A DNA stretch of 35,449 nucleotides from an uncultured Parabacteroides sp. GTDB lineage: Bacteria; Bacteroidota; Bacteroidia; Bacteroidales; Tannerellaceae. Below, in pieces: positions 8,391-16,460 of this stretch (positions are counted from its first letter, which is position 1; every line of letters begins with the position of its first letter). Position numbers and translations under genes: made by a program. The notes below the pieces were generated by a model. It was not told the DNA's origin, did no database searches, and saw nothing but the letters and a program-made list of their open reading frames with translations. The stretch is taken from the NCBI GenBank assembly GCA_944325355.1, contig CALUZS010000019.1, forward strand, positions 1 through 35,449. The letters are read 5' to 3'.

Positions 8391-8405
8391 TGCAAAGGCT
8401 TTGCA
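8391..8405. promoter_or_regulatory. 15-base palindrome upstream of the epimerase promoter
   Basis: TGCAAAG-G-CTTTGCA is a perfect inverted repeat around one base. It lies about 68-82 bases before the predicted start of the epimerase-susCD transcript. It could be an operator, with the adjacent ROK protein as the first candidate binder. This is inference from position and symmetry. Confidence 0.4.
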
Positions 8406-8436
8406 TAATCGTTCGAATAATTTTTTATTTTAGACC

Positions 8437-8466
8437 ATTGTTATTAAAATAATTTATTTATATTTG
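8437..8466 (+). promoter_or_regulatory. Promoter of the epimerase-susC-susD unit
   Basis: ATTG at 8437-8440 and TATATTTG at 8459-8466, spaced by 18 bases, match the Bacteroidetes -33/-7 pattern. RNA would start near 8473, leaving a leader of about 120 A/T-rich bases before the epimerase. Apart from this, the terminator and the palindrome, I see nothing in 8221-8592. Confidence 0.65.
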
Positions 8467-8592
8467 CGAGTAAATACAGTAATTATAAAATATATAGTTA
8501 GTGTAAATAGAAATATTTAATAAGAATATAATAAAAACGAAATCTGTCATCTCTTTTTGTAAGAGCTGGTGGGTCTAAAACAGAAATACAAG

Positions 8593-9774
8593 ATGATTAA
8601 TTTTGGAAAATTGGCGGAGCAATACAAATCGGAATTATTGGATAATGTGATTCCTTTTTGGTTGGAAAAGTCCCAGGACAAGGAGTTCGGCGGTTATTTT
8701 TCTTGCTTGAATCGAGACGGTCAAGTTTATGATACCGATAAATTCATTTGGCTTCAGGGACGTGAAGTGTGGATGTTCTCTTATTTGTATAACAAAGTGG
8801 AGAAAAAGCAGGAGTGGTTGGACTGTGCTATCCAAGGTGGTGAATTTTTGAAGAAATACGGTCACGACGGGAATTATAACTGGTATTTTTCCCTGACACG
8901 CGATGGTAAGCCGTTGGTCGCTCCGTATAATATCTTTTCATATACGTTTGCGGCAATGGCGTTCGGGCAATTGAGCCTTGCTACCGGAAACAAGGAGTAT
9001 GAGCAGATAGCGAAAATTACTTACGAACGGATTCTCAGTAAGATGGATAACCCGAAAGGCAAGTGGAATAAACTGGTTCCGGGAAGCCGTGACCTGAAGA
9101 ATTTCGCATTGCCGATGATTATGTGCAATCTCTCTCTTGAAATCGAGCACTTGCTGGATAAAGAAACCATGAATAAGACGATAGAAGCTTGTATCCATGA
9201 GGTATTGGATGTCTTTTATCGTCCGGAAATCGGTCTTGTCGTAGAGAATGTGACTACCGATGAACAACTTTCCGATTCGTTTGAAGGACGCCAGTTGAAC
9301 CCCGGTCATTCTATCGAAGCGATGTGGTTTATCATGGATTTGGGGGTACGTCTGAATCGTCCGGAACTTATTGAGAAAGCGGTTGAGATATCGTTGAAGA
9401 TGGTGAAGAAAGGATGGGATGAAAAAGAAGGTGGAATTTTCTATTTCATGGATCGTCTGGGATATCCTCCACAGCAGCTTGAATGGGATCAGAAACTGTG
9501 GTGGGTTCATCTTGAGACAATGATTTGCATGTCGAAAGGATATTTGTTGACAGGAAATAAAGAGTCTCTTGAATGGTTTGAAAGAGTACATGATTATGCA
9601 TGGAACCATTTCAAAGATCCGGAATATCCGGAATGGTTCGGTTACCTGAACCGTAAAGGCGAAATTTTGTTGCCTTTGAAAGGCGGAAAGTGGAAAGGCT
9701 GTTTCCATGTGCCCAGAGGTATGTACCAATGCTGGCAGATTATGGAGCAGTGCCATGAAAAATATGGAAAATAG
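8593..9774 (+). CDS. N-acylglucosamine 2-epimerase (AGE family)
   Basis: This (alpha/alpha)6-barrel epimerase of 393 residues probably interconverts N-acetylmannosamine and N-acetylglucosamine. I start it at ATG 8593 (MINFGKLAEQ); a GTG at 8569 adds eight unlikely residues. Active-site positions of the family are kept: Arg57 in WLQGREVW, His239 in NPGHSIEAMW, His306 in WWVHLE and His372 in FHVPRGMY. The middle segment FALPMIMCNLSLEI resembles the renin-binding-protein type of AGE more than cellobiose 2-epimerase, which shares the fold and is the main alternative. There is no signal peptide, so it is cytosolic. It is the first gene of a unit with susC and susD, so the imported glycan probably yields ManNAc or a related sugar. 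Confidence 0.85.
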   Translation: MINFGKLAEQYKSELLDNVIPFWLEKSQDKEFGGYFSCLNRDGQVYDTDKFIWLQGREVWMFSYLYNKVEKKQEWLDCAIQGGEFLKKYGHDGNYNWYFSLTRDGKPLVAPYNIFSYTFAAMAFGQLSLATGNKEYEQIAKITYERILSKMDNPKGKWNKLVPGSRDLKNFALPMIMCNLSLEIEHLLDKETMNKTIEACIHEVLDVFYRPEIGLVVENVTTDEQLSDSFEGRQLNPGHSIEAMWFIMDLGVRLNRPELIEKAVEISLKMVKKGWDEKEGGIFYFMDRLGYPPQQLEWDQKLWWVHLETMICMSKGYLLTGNKESLEWFERVHDYAWNHFKDPEYPEWFGYLNRKGEILLPLKGGKWKGCFHVPRGMYQCWQIMEQCHEKYGK

Positions 9775-9788
9775 CTTAATGACAGAAT

Positions 9789-9859
9789 AACGGATACCAG
9801 GAATAGTATTGTCACTGTTTCGGGTATCCGTTAAAAATATAAATCGCAGAACGCGATTT
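9789..9859 (+). other. Two consecutive RNA hairpins between the epimerase and susC
   Basis: A 10-pair stem (9789-9798 with 9823-9832) is followed by a 7-pair stem (9841-9847 with 9853-9859, 5-base loop). Neither is followed by a T run, so they are not simple terminators. They could process or stabilise the susC part of the mRNA, or be the end of a small RNA. The role is inference. Confidence 0.5.
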
Positions 9860-9890
9860 CGTTTAAAAACTTAACATAAATTGAATTACC

Positions 9891-12800
9891 ATGGGTATGA
9901 GTATTTGCAAAAAAATCTTAATGGGGGGGGGTAGGATACGCCCCTTAGTCCTATGCATTGCAGTTGCAAGTGCAGGTTCCGGAGCTTTTGCTACTTCACA
10001 TGTAGTGACCGGTCCTGTCAGAATGGAAATCACGCAAGACCGTAGAGTAACGGGAACCGTCATTGACGAGAACGGTGAGTCCGTAATCGGCGCTAACATT
10101 CTTGTTAAAGGAACGAGCGAAGGGGTAATTACCGATATTGAAGGTAAATTTACATTGACAATGCCTTCGGGAAAAAATGTTCTCGAAATTTCGTATGTCG
10201 GATATAAAACCATTGAAGTTTCTACGGAAAATCAACGGGAATTACTCATCCGCCTGGAACCGTCCTCTGATTTGCTTGATGAGGTGGTGGTTGTAGGTTT
10301 CGGTACGCAGAAAAAAATCAACTTGACCGGTTCTGTACAAAGCGTTTCCAGTAAAGATTTGGTAAAGCGCAGTGTTCCGAACTCTTCGCAAGCATTGCAA
10401 GGTTTGATACCGGGTGTTGTCGTAGGGCAGAGTTCCGGAGCTCCGGGTGCGGAGGCCTCTATCCAGATTCGCGGTACAGGTTCTATCAATTCGACCGCTT
10501 CCCCTTTAATCTTGATTGATGGAGTGGAGGGGGATATGAACTCCATTGACATGAACTCCATCGAATCTATTTCCGTATTGAAAGATGCGTCATCGGCAGC
10601 CATCTACGGTTCAAAAGCATCGAACGGCGTTATCTTGGTTACCACCAAGCGTGCGACCAACAAAGGGGTGCAGTTGTCGTATAACGGATATGTAGGTTTC
10701 CGTACCCCGACGGAGATGCCTACCCCGGTAGATGCCGTAACCTATATGAATGCCATCAACGTAGCTCGTGCAAATCAGGACATGGAGCCAGCTTATCTGC
10801 CTGAAGCATTTGAATTTTATGAACAGAACGGACCGGATAACATCAACTATTTCGATACCAATTGGCGTGACCTGATTTTTAAAAACGCCATGTTGACACA
10901 TAACCATTCGGTCAGCCTGAGCGGCGGTTCCGACTGGATTAAGACATTCGCCAATGCTTCGTATAACTACGAAGACGGTTTGATTCCGAATAACAATTAC
11001 AACCGTAAAGCTATCCGCGTGAATACCGATGCGAAAGTCACGGATTGGTTGTCGGTTGGTCTCGATTTGAATATCCGCCGGACCATCTTCAATAATCCGA
11101 TTGCAGGCGCTACCACGATTATAGAACAGGCGCTTACGATGCCACCGGTTATGGCAGGTATCAATGCCGACGGTACATGGGGTGACGGTCAGAACGGTAT
11201 CAACCCGATTGCAGAAGCATACGATGAAGGGTATTCATTGAGCGACAACAACGAAACCAACGTGAAAGGGCTGGTTCGGATTACGCCGTTTAAAGGATTC
11301 GAAGCGTTGGCAAGCTATGCTACACGCCGTTATGAAAACAAATCGGAGTCGGTAACGCTCCCGTATGATGTTTACCGGAACGGTTCTTATGTGATGTCTT
11401 ACCCGACAACCGGCAGCTCGCGTGGGGACTCTTGGTCGCATTTGATCCGAAACCAGTTTAATGCGCAGATAACCTATGAGAATACCTTTAAAAAACTCCA
11501 TTATTTCAAAGGCTTCATAGGTATGCAGACGGAAGAGCTGCAGAACAAGAGTTTCAGTGCCAGCCGCAAGAATTTGAACTATGACGGTTATACCCAAATA
11601 AACAATGGTGAAGCTGCAACGGCAGCTGCAAGCGGCTCCATGTCTGAATTGGCAATGATGTCGTATATCGCCCGTTTCAATTATTCGTTTGCCGACCGTT
11701 ATTTGATTGAATTAACCGGACGCTACGACGGCTCTTCCCGTTTTGCAGCCGGAAACCGTTGGGGATTCTTCCCGGCAGGGTCCGTGGGATGGCGTATTTC
11801 GGAAGAGCCGTTTTTCGCCCCGTTGAAAAAGCATATAGATAACTTGAAGATCCGTGCGTCTTACGGTACGTTGGGTAACCAGGAGATTAGCGGATATTAC
11901 CCGTATGCTGCGACATTGGCGCTTGGAGGCGGTTATTATTTCGATAATACCTATTATACCGGTATTTATTCCGGAACAATGGCGAATGAAGATATCTCTT
12001 GGGAGAAGTCTACTCAGGCGAACTTCGGTTTGGATGCTACAGCTTTGGATTCACGTTTGAATGTAACATTTGATTATTATATCCGTAACATTACCGACAT
12101 GCTGCAAAAATTCCCGATACCGATGTACGTTGGTTTGAGCAATTCTTGGCAAAATGCCGGTACGATGCGGAACAACGGTTGGGATTTGTCTATCGGTTGG
12201 CGTGACAAAATCGGTAAAGTGACATACAGTGTTACCGGTATCCTTTCGGATGTAAAGAACAAAATTACGAACCTGTATGGTAATGAATATATTAACGATA
12301 ATAATACGACACAGGAAGGATATCCGATTTATTCTTGGTACGGTTACGTGGCAGACGGATACTACCAGTCAGAGCAGGACATTTTGGATAATCCCGTTTA
12401 TGGTGGCGTAAAGGAGAATGTGAAACCGGGTTATATCAAATATAAGGATATCAGCGGACCGGACGGTGCGCCGGATGGCGTTATCGATGACTATGACCGT
12501 ACCATTATCGGTGACCCGCAGGCTCGTTATACATTCAGTTTGAACCTTTCTGCTGAATGGAACAATTTCGATTTCAGTCTCTTCTTCCAAGGTGTAGGGA
12601 AGAAGGATATTTTCGCTACAGGACAAGGTGCACGACCTTTCTGGAACGGGCGTACCATTTTTGAGGAACAATTGGATTATTGGACCGAAGATAACAGAGA
12701 TGCCGAATACCCGTTATTGCTGATAGATGCAGGAGGAACAGGACAGAACAACTTGGTGTCTTCATTCTGGATAAAAAGCGGTGCTTATATGCGTTTGAAG

Positions 12801-12998
12801 AATGCAACCATCGGTTATACATTGCCGAAGAAGGTCCTTAACAAGATAAAGATTGACCATGTGCGCTTCTATTTGAGCGGTCAGAATCTGTTTACTATCA
12901 GCAACGGCTATCCCGGATATGACCCGGAAGGTTCTGCCGGAACCAGTTATTATCCGGTAATGCGAGTTTATACGTTTGGTGTAGATGTTAGATTTTAA
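9891..12998 (+). CDS. SusC-like TonB-dependent outer-membrane transporter
   Basis: The 1035-residue outer-membrane importer works with the SusD-like lipoprotein downstream. Parts in order: signal peptide (to about residue 34, ...SGAFA), carboxypeptidase-D-like regulatory domain (52-112, VTGTVIDENGESVIGANI), TonB-box-like DEVVVVGFG (130-138), plug domain (about 140-260, with LILIDGVEG and ASNGVILVTTKR), then the beta-barrel to the C-terminal Phe. No STN domain is seen. ATG at 9891, 9897 or 9921 could each be the start; the last gives a normal-length signal peptide. A run of nine G (9923-9931) lies in this segment; one base more or less puts a stop within a few codons. The substrate is unknown but should relate to amino sugars given the epimerase. 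Confidence 0.93.
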   Translation: MGMSICKKILMGGGRIRPLVLCIAVASAGSGAFATSHVVTGPVRMEITQDRRVTGTVIDENGESVIGANILVKGTSEGVITDIEGKFTLTMPSGKNVLEISYVGYKTIEVSTENQRELLIRLEPSSDLLDEVVVVGFGTQKKINLTGSVQSVSSKDLVKRSVPNSSQALQGLIPGVVVGQSSGAPGAEASIQIRGTGSINSTASPLILIDGVEGDMNSIDMNSIESISVLKDASSAAIYGSKASNGVILVTTKRATNKGVQLSYNGYVGFRTPTEMPTPVDAVTYMNAINVARANQDMEPAYLPEAFEFYEQNGPDNINYFDTNWRDLIFKNAMLTHNHSVSLSGGSDWIKTFANASYNYEDGLIPNNNYNRKAIRVNTDAKVTDWLSVGLDLNIRRTIFNNPIAGATTIIEQALTMPPVMAGINADGTWGDGQNGINPIAEAYDEGYSLSDNNETNVKGLVRITPFKGFEALASYATRRYENKSESVTLPYDVYRNGSYVMSYPTTGSSRGDSWSHLIRNQFNAQITYENTFKKLHYFKGFIGMQTEELQNKSFSASRKNLNYDGYTQINNGEAATAAASGSMSELAMMSYIARFNYSFADRYLIELTGRYDGSSRFAAGNRWGFFPAGSVGWRISEEPFFAPLKKHIDNLKIRASYGTLGNQEISGYYPYAATLALGGGYYFDNTYYTGIYSGTMANEDISWEKSTQANFGLDATALDSRLNVTFDYYIRNITDMLQKFPIPMYVGLSNSWQNAGTMRNNGWDLSIGWRDKIGKVTYSVTGILSDVKNKITNLYGNEYINDNNTTQEGYPIYSWYGYVADGYYQSEQDILDNPVYGGVKENVKPGYIKYKDISGPDGAPDGVIDDYDRTIIGDPQARYTFSLNLSAEWNNFDFSLFFQGVGKKDIFATGQGARPFWNGRTIFEEQLDYWTEDNRDAEYPLLLIDAGGTGQNNLVSSFWIKSGAYMRLKNATIGYTLPKKVLNKIKIDHVRFYLSGQNLFTISNGYPGYDPEGSAGTSYYPVMRVYTFGVDVRF
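9923..9931 (+). repeat. G9 homopolymer in the susC signal-peptide region
   Basis: Nine consecutive G start with the G of ATG 9921. Insertion of one G gives ATG GGG GGG GGG TAG. Deletion of one G gives a frame that stops at TAG eight codons after that ATG. It is a typical substrate for slipped-strand mispairing. Confidence 0.7.
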
Positions 12999-13012
12999 TT
13001 AGGAAAAGAGTT

Positions 13013-14791
13013 ATGAAAAAGATAGCAAGTTTGATTTGTACGGTGGCTTTGGGTGCAGGATTCGTTTCGTGTTCGGATTTTCTGGACAGGTCGGATACGA
13101 ATGCCGAATACAGTACTGACGGTTTTTTCCAAGGGGAGCAGGCAATACACGACGGCTTGACCACCATATATTCGGGAATGTATATGAATTTGGCATACAA
13201 TGTTCCCCATCCGATTACCTTGGAATGTTATTCCGGATTGGCTTTGGAGCGTGACGAAAACATCACCATCGGTGCTGGTGCCGGATTGACCCCGGAAAAT
13301 TCGGTAGTACAGAGTTTTTGGAGTTCGTTGTACACGAATATCGCTCGTATCAATGCCGTTCTTTCGGGTGCAGCTCCTTATGAAAGTACGTTGAATGCCA
13401 AAGCCAAACAGTATTTGGCGGAAGCGCATGTGCTGAGAGGGTTGTGTTATTATTACCTGATTGCCATGTGGGGGGATGTGCCTTTCTTCGATGAACCGGT
13501 AACTATCGAGCAGTATAAGGACAAGCGCACACCGAAAGCGGATGTCCTTGATTTTATCATTGAAGATATCGACCAGATTGCGGAAGACCTGCCTTGGACG
13601 GCTGATGAACGCGGGCGTGTGGACCGTGCATTTGCCCGCGGGTTGCAATCGCGTGCCGCACTGTTGGGCGGTAGCTTGGATTATGACGGACGTGGCCAGG
13701 AATATTTCCGGATTGCAGCTGACAGGGCCCAGCAAGTGTTTGGAAATAGGGGCTTGGCAGAGAATTTTGATGATTTGTTTAATATTACGGGACAAGCAAA
13801 GGCGGATGTCCGCAATGAGCTTTTGTATGAGCTGACTTATAACAACTCGGGCGGAAACCAAATCATCAACATGATTGCTTTTGGTCAGGTTTCCCGTATC
13901 CAAGGCCAGACCGGTCGCCATCCGTCGATGATGTTGGCAGATACGTATGAGTGTATCGACGGTAAGCGTATCGATGAATCTCCGTTGTATGACCCGCAGC
14001 ATCCGCAACGGAACCGCGACCCGCGTTTCCACTCCACCTTATGGATGCACGGCGACACTTGTACCGTTAATAACGGAAGCTTGAGTACGATTGTGTTGAA
14101 TGCTTACGACATGACGACGTATCAATACAACTATACGACCGGAGCATGGGAGGAACGGAACAATGACGATATAAACAGTACGGCTGCATGGGCAAGTTTC
14201 TGCAATGCCGGCGTGGGATATATCTGGGCTAAATTCTGCAATGAGACAGTCGACAATATTAATTCCGCAGCTGTCAGCATGCCTATGATGCGTTATGCGG
14301 AAGTGTTGTTGAATTATGCGGAAGCCAAGATTGAATTGAATGAGATCGACCAGACCGTTTACGATGCCATCGATGAAGTCCGCGGGCGTGTGGGCATGCC
14401 GGGTGTGTTGGAAGCCGATCCTACCCGCCAGGGTAATCAGGCGAAGATGCGCCAGATCGTACGCCGCGAGCGGAAAGTGGAATTTGCCGATGAAGGACTT
14501 CACTACTTCGATATGCGCCGTTGGGGTATCGGTGACTTGGAAAACAAATATCCTTCATACGGATTGCCGCTTGCGGATATTCGTTATGAGGGGTTGGATG
14601 CCGATGATATACCGAACTTTAAAACTACCGAGCGTGAAGATTTGAACGATATTCCTAATTACGATGCGTACAAGGAAAAATTGAAAGTACGCGATGTGAA
14701 TCGTTATTGGGATGATAAGTTCAATTTGTGGCCGATACCGCAATTGGAAAGGGATAGAAACCCGAATCTTGGACAAAATGAAGGTTATTAA
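13013..14791 (+). CDS. SusD/RagB-like glycan-binding lipoprotein
   Basis: The 592-residue surface lipoprotein should form the lid on the SusC channel and bind the glycan. The signal peptide ends at Cys20 (GFVSC-SDFLD). The acidic residues after the Cys fit the Bacteroidetes signal for export to the cell surface. The N-terminal tetratricopeptide-like part includes AKQYLAEAHVLRGLCYYYLI and WGDVPFFDEPV, typical of the family. The C-terminal part holds RRERKVEFADEGLHYFDMRRWG, the usual SusD ending. It starts 14 bases after susC and is the last gene of the unit, ended by a strong terminator. Confidence 0.95.
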   Translation: MKKIASLICTVALGAGFVSCSDFLDRSDTNAEYSTDGFFQGEQAIHDGLTTIYSGMYMNLAYNVPHPITLECYSGLALERDENITIGAGAGLTPENSVVQSFWSSLYTNIARINAVLSGAAPYESTLNAKAKQYLAEAHVLRGLCYYYLIAMWGDVPFFDEPVTIEQYKDKRTPKADVLDFIIEDIDQIAEDLPWTADERGRVDRAFARGLQSRAALLGGSLDYDGRGQEYFRIAADRAQQVFGNRGLAENFDDLFNITGQAKADVRNELLYELTYNNSGGNQIINMIAFGQVSRIQGQTGRHPSMMLADTYECIDGKRIDESPLYDPQHPQRNRDPRFHSTLWMHGDTCTVNNGSLSTIVLNAYDMTTYQYNYTTGAWEERNNDDINSTAAWASFCNAGVGYIWAKFCNETVDNINSAAVSMPMMRYAEVLLNYAEAKIELNEIDQTVYDAIDEVRGRVGMPGVLEADPTRQGNQAKMRQIVRRERKVEFADEGLHYFDMRRWGIGDLENKYPSYGLPLADIRYEGLDADDIPNFKTTEREDLNDIPNYDAYKEKLKVRDVNRYWDDKFNLWPIPQLERDRNPNLGQNEGY

Positions 14792-14839
14792 TCGTTGTTT
14801 TCGGGAATAGTATCCCGTTTATGTAGATCTTTCTTATAC

Positions 14840-14890
14840 AACTGCACTTCAAAAATTTGGAATATCCGGATTTTGAAGTGCAGTTTTTTT
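14840..14890 (+). terminator. Terminator of the epimerase-susC-susD unit
   Basis: A perfect 15-pair stem (14840-14854 with 14871-14885) ends in a T run (14884-14890). The right arm also carries a TTTG (14872-14875) that may act as the -33 element of the next promoter. Confidence 0.9.
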
Positions 14891-14899
14891 GTAGTTTTG
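14872..14899 (+). promoter_or_regulatory. Promoter of the GH3-like gene, overlapping the terminator
   Basis: TAGTTTTG at 14892-14899 fits the -7 consensus, and TTTG at 14872-14875 lies 16 bases upstream, slightly short. RNA would start near 14906, leaving a leader of about 14 bases. Confidence 0.5.
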
Positions 14900-14919
14900 T
14901 ATAATAAAAAGTGTAGAGA

Positions 14920-16452
14920 ATGGATGCATTAACCGTATTAGTATATCAATTTTTCAAGAAAAGGCATAAAGCCATCGACCGTTATGCCGAAAATGGCGAT
15001 TTGATACAGGAAAAACAGTTGTCTTATTTGCTTAAGTCTGCCATGTGTACGGAGTGGGGACGGAAATATGATTTCAAATCAATCCGTACTTATCAGGATT
15101 TTGCTTCCCGGCTACCGGTTTTGCAGTATGATGACGCAAAAGCGTGTTTCATGCGGATGGTGAAGGGGGAAAAGGATGTCCTTTGGCGGGGGCAGACAAA
15201 GTGGTTTGCCAAAAGCAGCGGGACGACAAGTGACAAGAGCAAGTACATACCTGTGACTGACGATGTATTGACCCGATGTCATTACCAAGGCGGTTTCGAT
15301 ACAGTATCCCTTTATTTAAGGAATAATCCTGCCAGTTGCTTTTTCAGCGGAAAAGGATTGATACTTGGCGGTAGTCATTCTCCTTCGGCTCTGAATAACT
15401 CTTCCCGTTGTGGGGATTTGTCGGCTGTGCTTTTGCAAAACCTGAATCCTTTGGTGAATAAAATACGGGTACCCGACAAACGGATTATCTTGATGGATGA
15501 GTGGGAGAGTAAAATCAAAGCGATTGTGGAGAATACCTGGAACAAACCGGTCAACAATCTTTCGGGGGTACCGTCGTGGATGCTTGTTTTGCTGAAAGCA
15601 ATTTTGAAATATACGGGAAAGAATTCGCTTACGGAGGTATGGCCTGATTTGGAGGTGTTCTTTCATGGCGGAGTCAGTTTCGTACCTTACCGGGAACAAT
15701 ACAAGGCATTGATTCCTTCCGACAAGATGCACTATATGGAAACCTATAATGCGTCGGAAGGATTTTTCGGAATACAGGATGATCCGGCAGACCATGCTTT
15801 GTTGCTGATGCTCGACTATGGTGTCTTTTTTGAATTTATTCCAATGAGCGAGTATGGAAAGGAAAATCCGAAAATAGTTCCGGCAGCGGATGTTGAGACG
15901 GGTGTCAATTATGCGATGGTAATCTCCACTTGTGGCGGATTGTGGCGTTATGTTATCGGGGATACGGTCCGTTTTACCTCAAAACATCCGTTGAAGTTTT
16001 TCATAACCGGCAGGGTAAAACATTATATCAATGCTTTTGGAGAAGAATTGATGGTGGGAAACGCCGACCAAGGACTGGAGATGGCGTGTAAAGCAACCGG
16101 AGCAAAGGTGAAAGAGTACACGGTCGCTCCTCTGTTCTTGTTGGACAAGGCGAAAGGACGCCACCAATGGTTGATTGAGTTTGAGGAGTTCCCGGCTGAC
16201 TTGATGGAGTTCGCCACAATATTGGACCAATCTTTACAGCAACTTAATTCGGATTATGAAGCAAAGCGATACAAGGAAATCTCTCTTCAGCCGTTGGAAG
16301 TCATACCTGCAAGGAGTGGGGTCTTTTATGAGTGGTTGCACTCGAAAGGAAAACTGGGAGGACAACATAAAATACCGCGCCTAAGCAATGAACGGATATA
16401 TATGGATGAACTTTTGGCTTTGAACGATATGGAAATGAAACCTTCCATTTGA
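14920..16452 (+). CDS. GH3 auxin-responsive-promoter family protein (acyl-adenylating enzyme)
   Basis: The 510-residue protein belongs to the GH3 branch of the adenylate-forming superfamily, named after plant enzymes that join amino acids to carboxylic-acid hormones. WFAKSSGTTSDKSKYIPVT (about residues 97-115) is the ATP-binding P-loop of the family. METYNASEGFFGIQ (about 272-285) and GGLWRYVIGDTVRF (about 338-351) are the other conserved nucleotide-binding segments. Bacterial members are common in Bacteroidetes, but their substrates are not known to me, so a ligase role is inferred from the fold. There is no signal peptide. The gene stops one base from the stop of the convergent FkbM gene. 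Confidence 0.88.
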   Translation: MDALTVLVYQFFKKRHKAIDRYAENGDLIQEKQLSYLLKSAMCTEWGRKYDFKSIRTYQDFASRLPVLQYDDAKACFMRMVKGEKDVLWRGQTKWFAKSSGTTSDKSKYIPVTDDVLTRCHYQGGFDTVSLYLRNNPASCFFSGKGLILGGSHSPSALNNSSRCGDLSAVLLQNLNPLVNKIRVPDKRIILMDEWESKIKAIVENTWNKPVNNLSGVPSWMLVLLKAILKYTGKNSLTEVWPDLEVFFHGGVSFVPYREQYKALIPSDKMHYMETYNASEGFFGIQDDPADHALLLMLDYGVFFEFIPMSEYGKENPKIVPAADVETGVNYAMVISTCGGLWRYVIGDTVRFTSKHPLKFFITGRVKHYINAFGEELMVGNADQGLEMACKATGAKVKEYTVAPLFLLDKAKGRHQWLIEFEEFPADLMEFATILDQSLQQLNSDYEAKRYKEISLQPLEVIPARSGVFYEWLHSKGKLGGQHKIPRLSNERIYMDELLALNDMEMKPSI

Positions 16453-16460
16453 TTCATTTC
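16432..16460. terminator. Weak hairpin over the facing stop codons
   Basis: An 8-pair inverted repeat, GAAATGAA (16432-16439) with TTCATTTC (16453-16460), spans both stop codons and is followed by TTTT on the plus strand. It is A/T-rich and may be only a weak terminator. Confidence 0.35.

Noticed and set aside
8938..9756. 272-codon frame antisense to the epimerase gene
   Set aside because: Shadow of the epimerase gene, whose catalytic motifs are all present; no family features.
12995..14032. 345-codon frame antisense to susD
   Set aside because: It lies fully opposite a well-supported SusD gene, shows no family motif, and follows from codon bias of the real gene.
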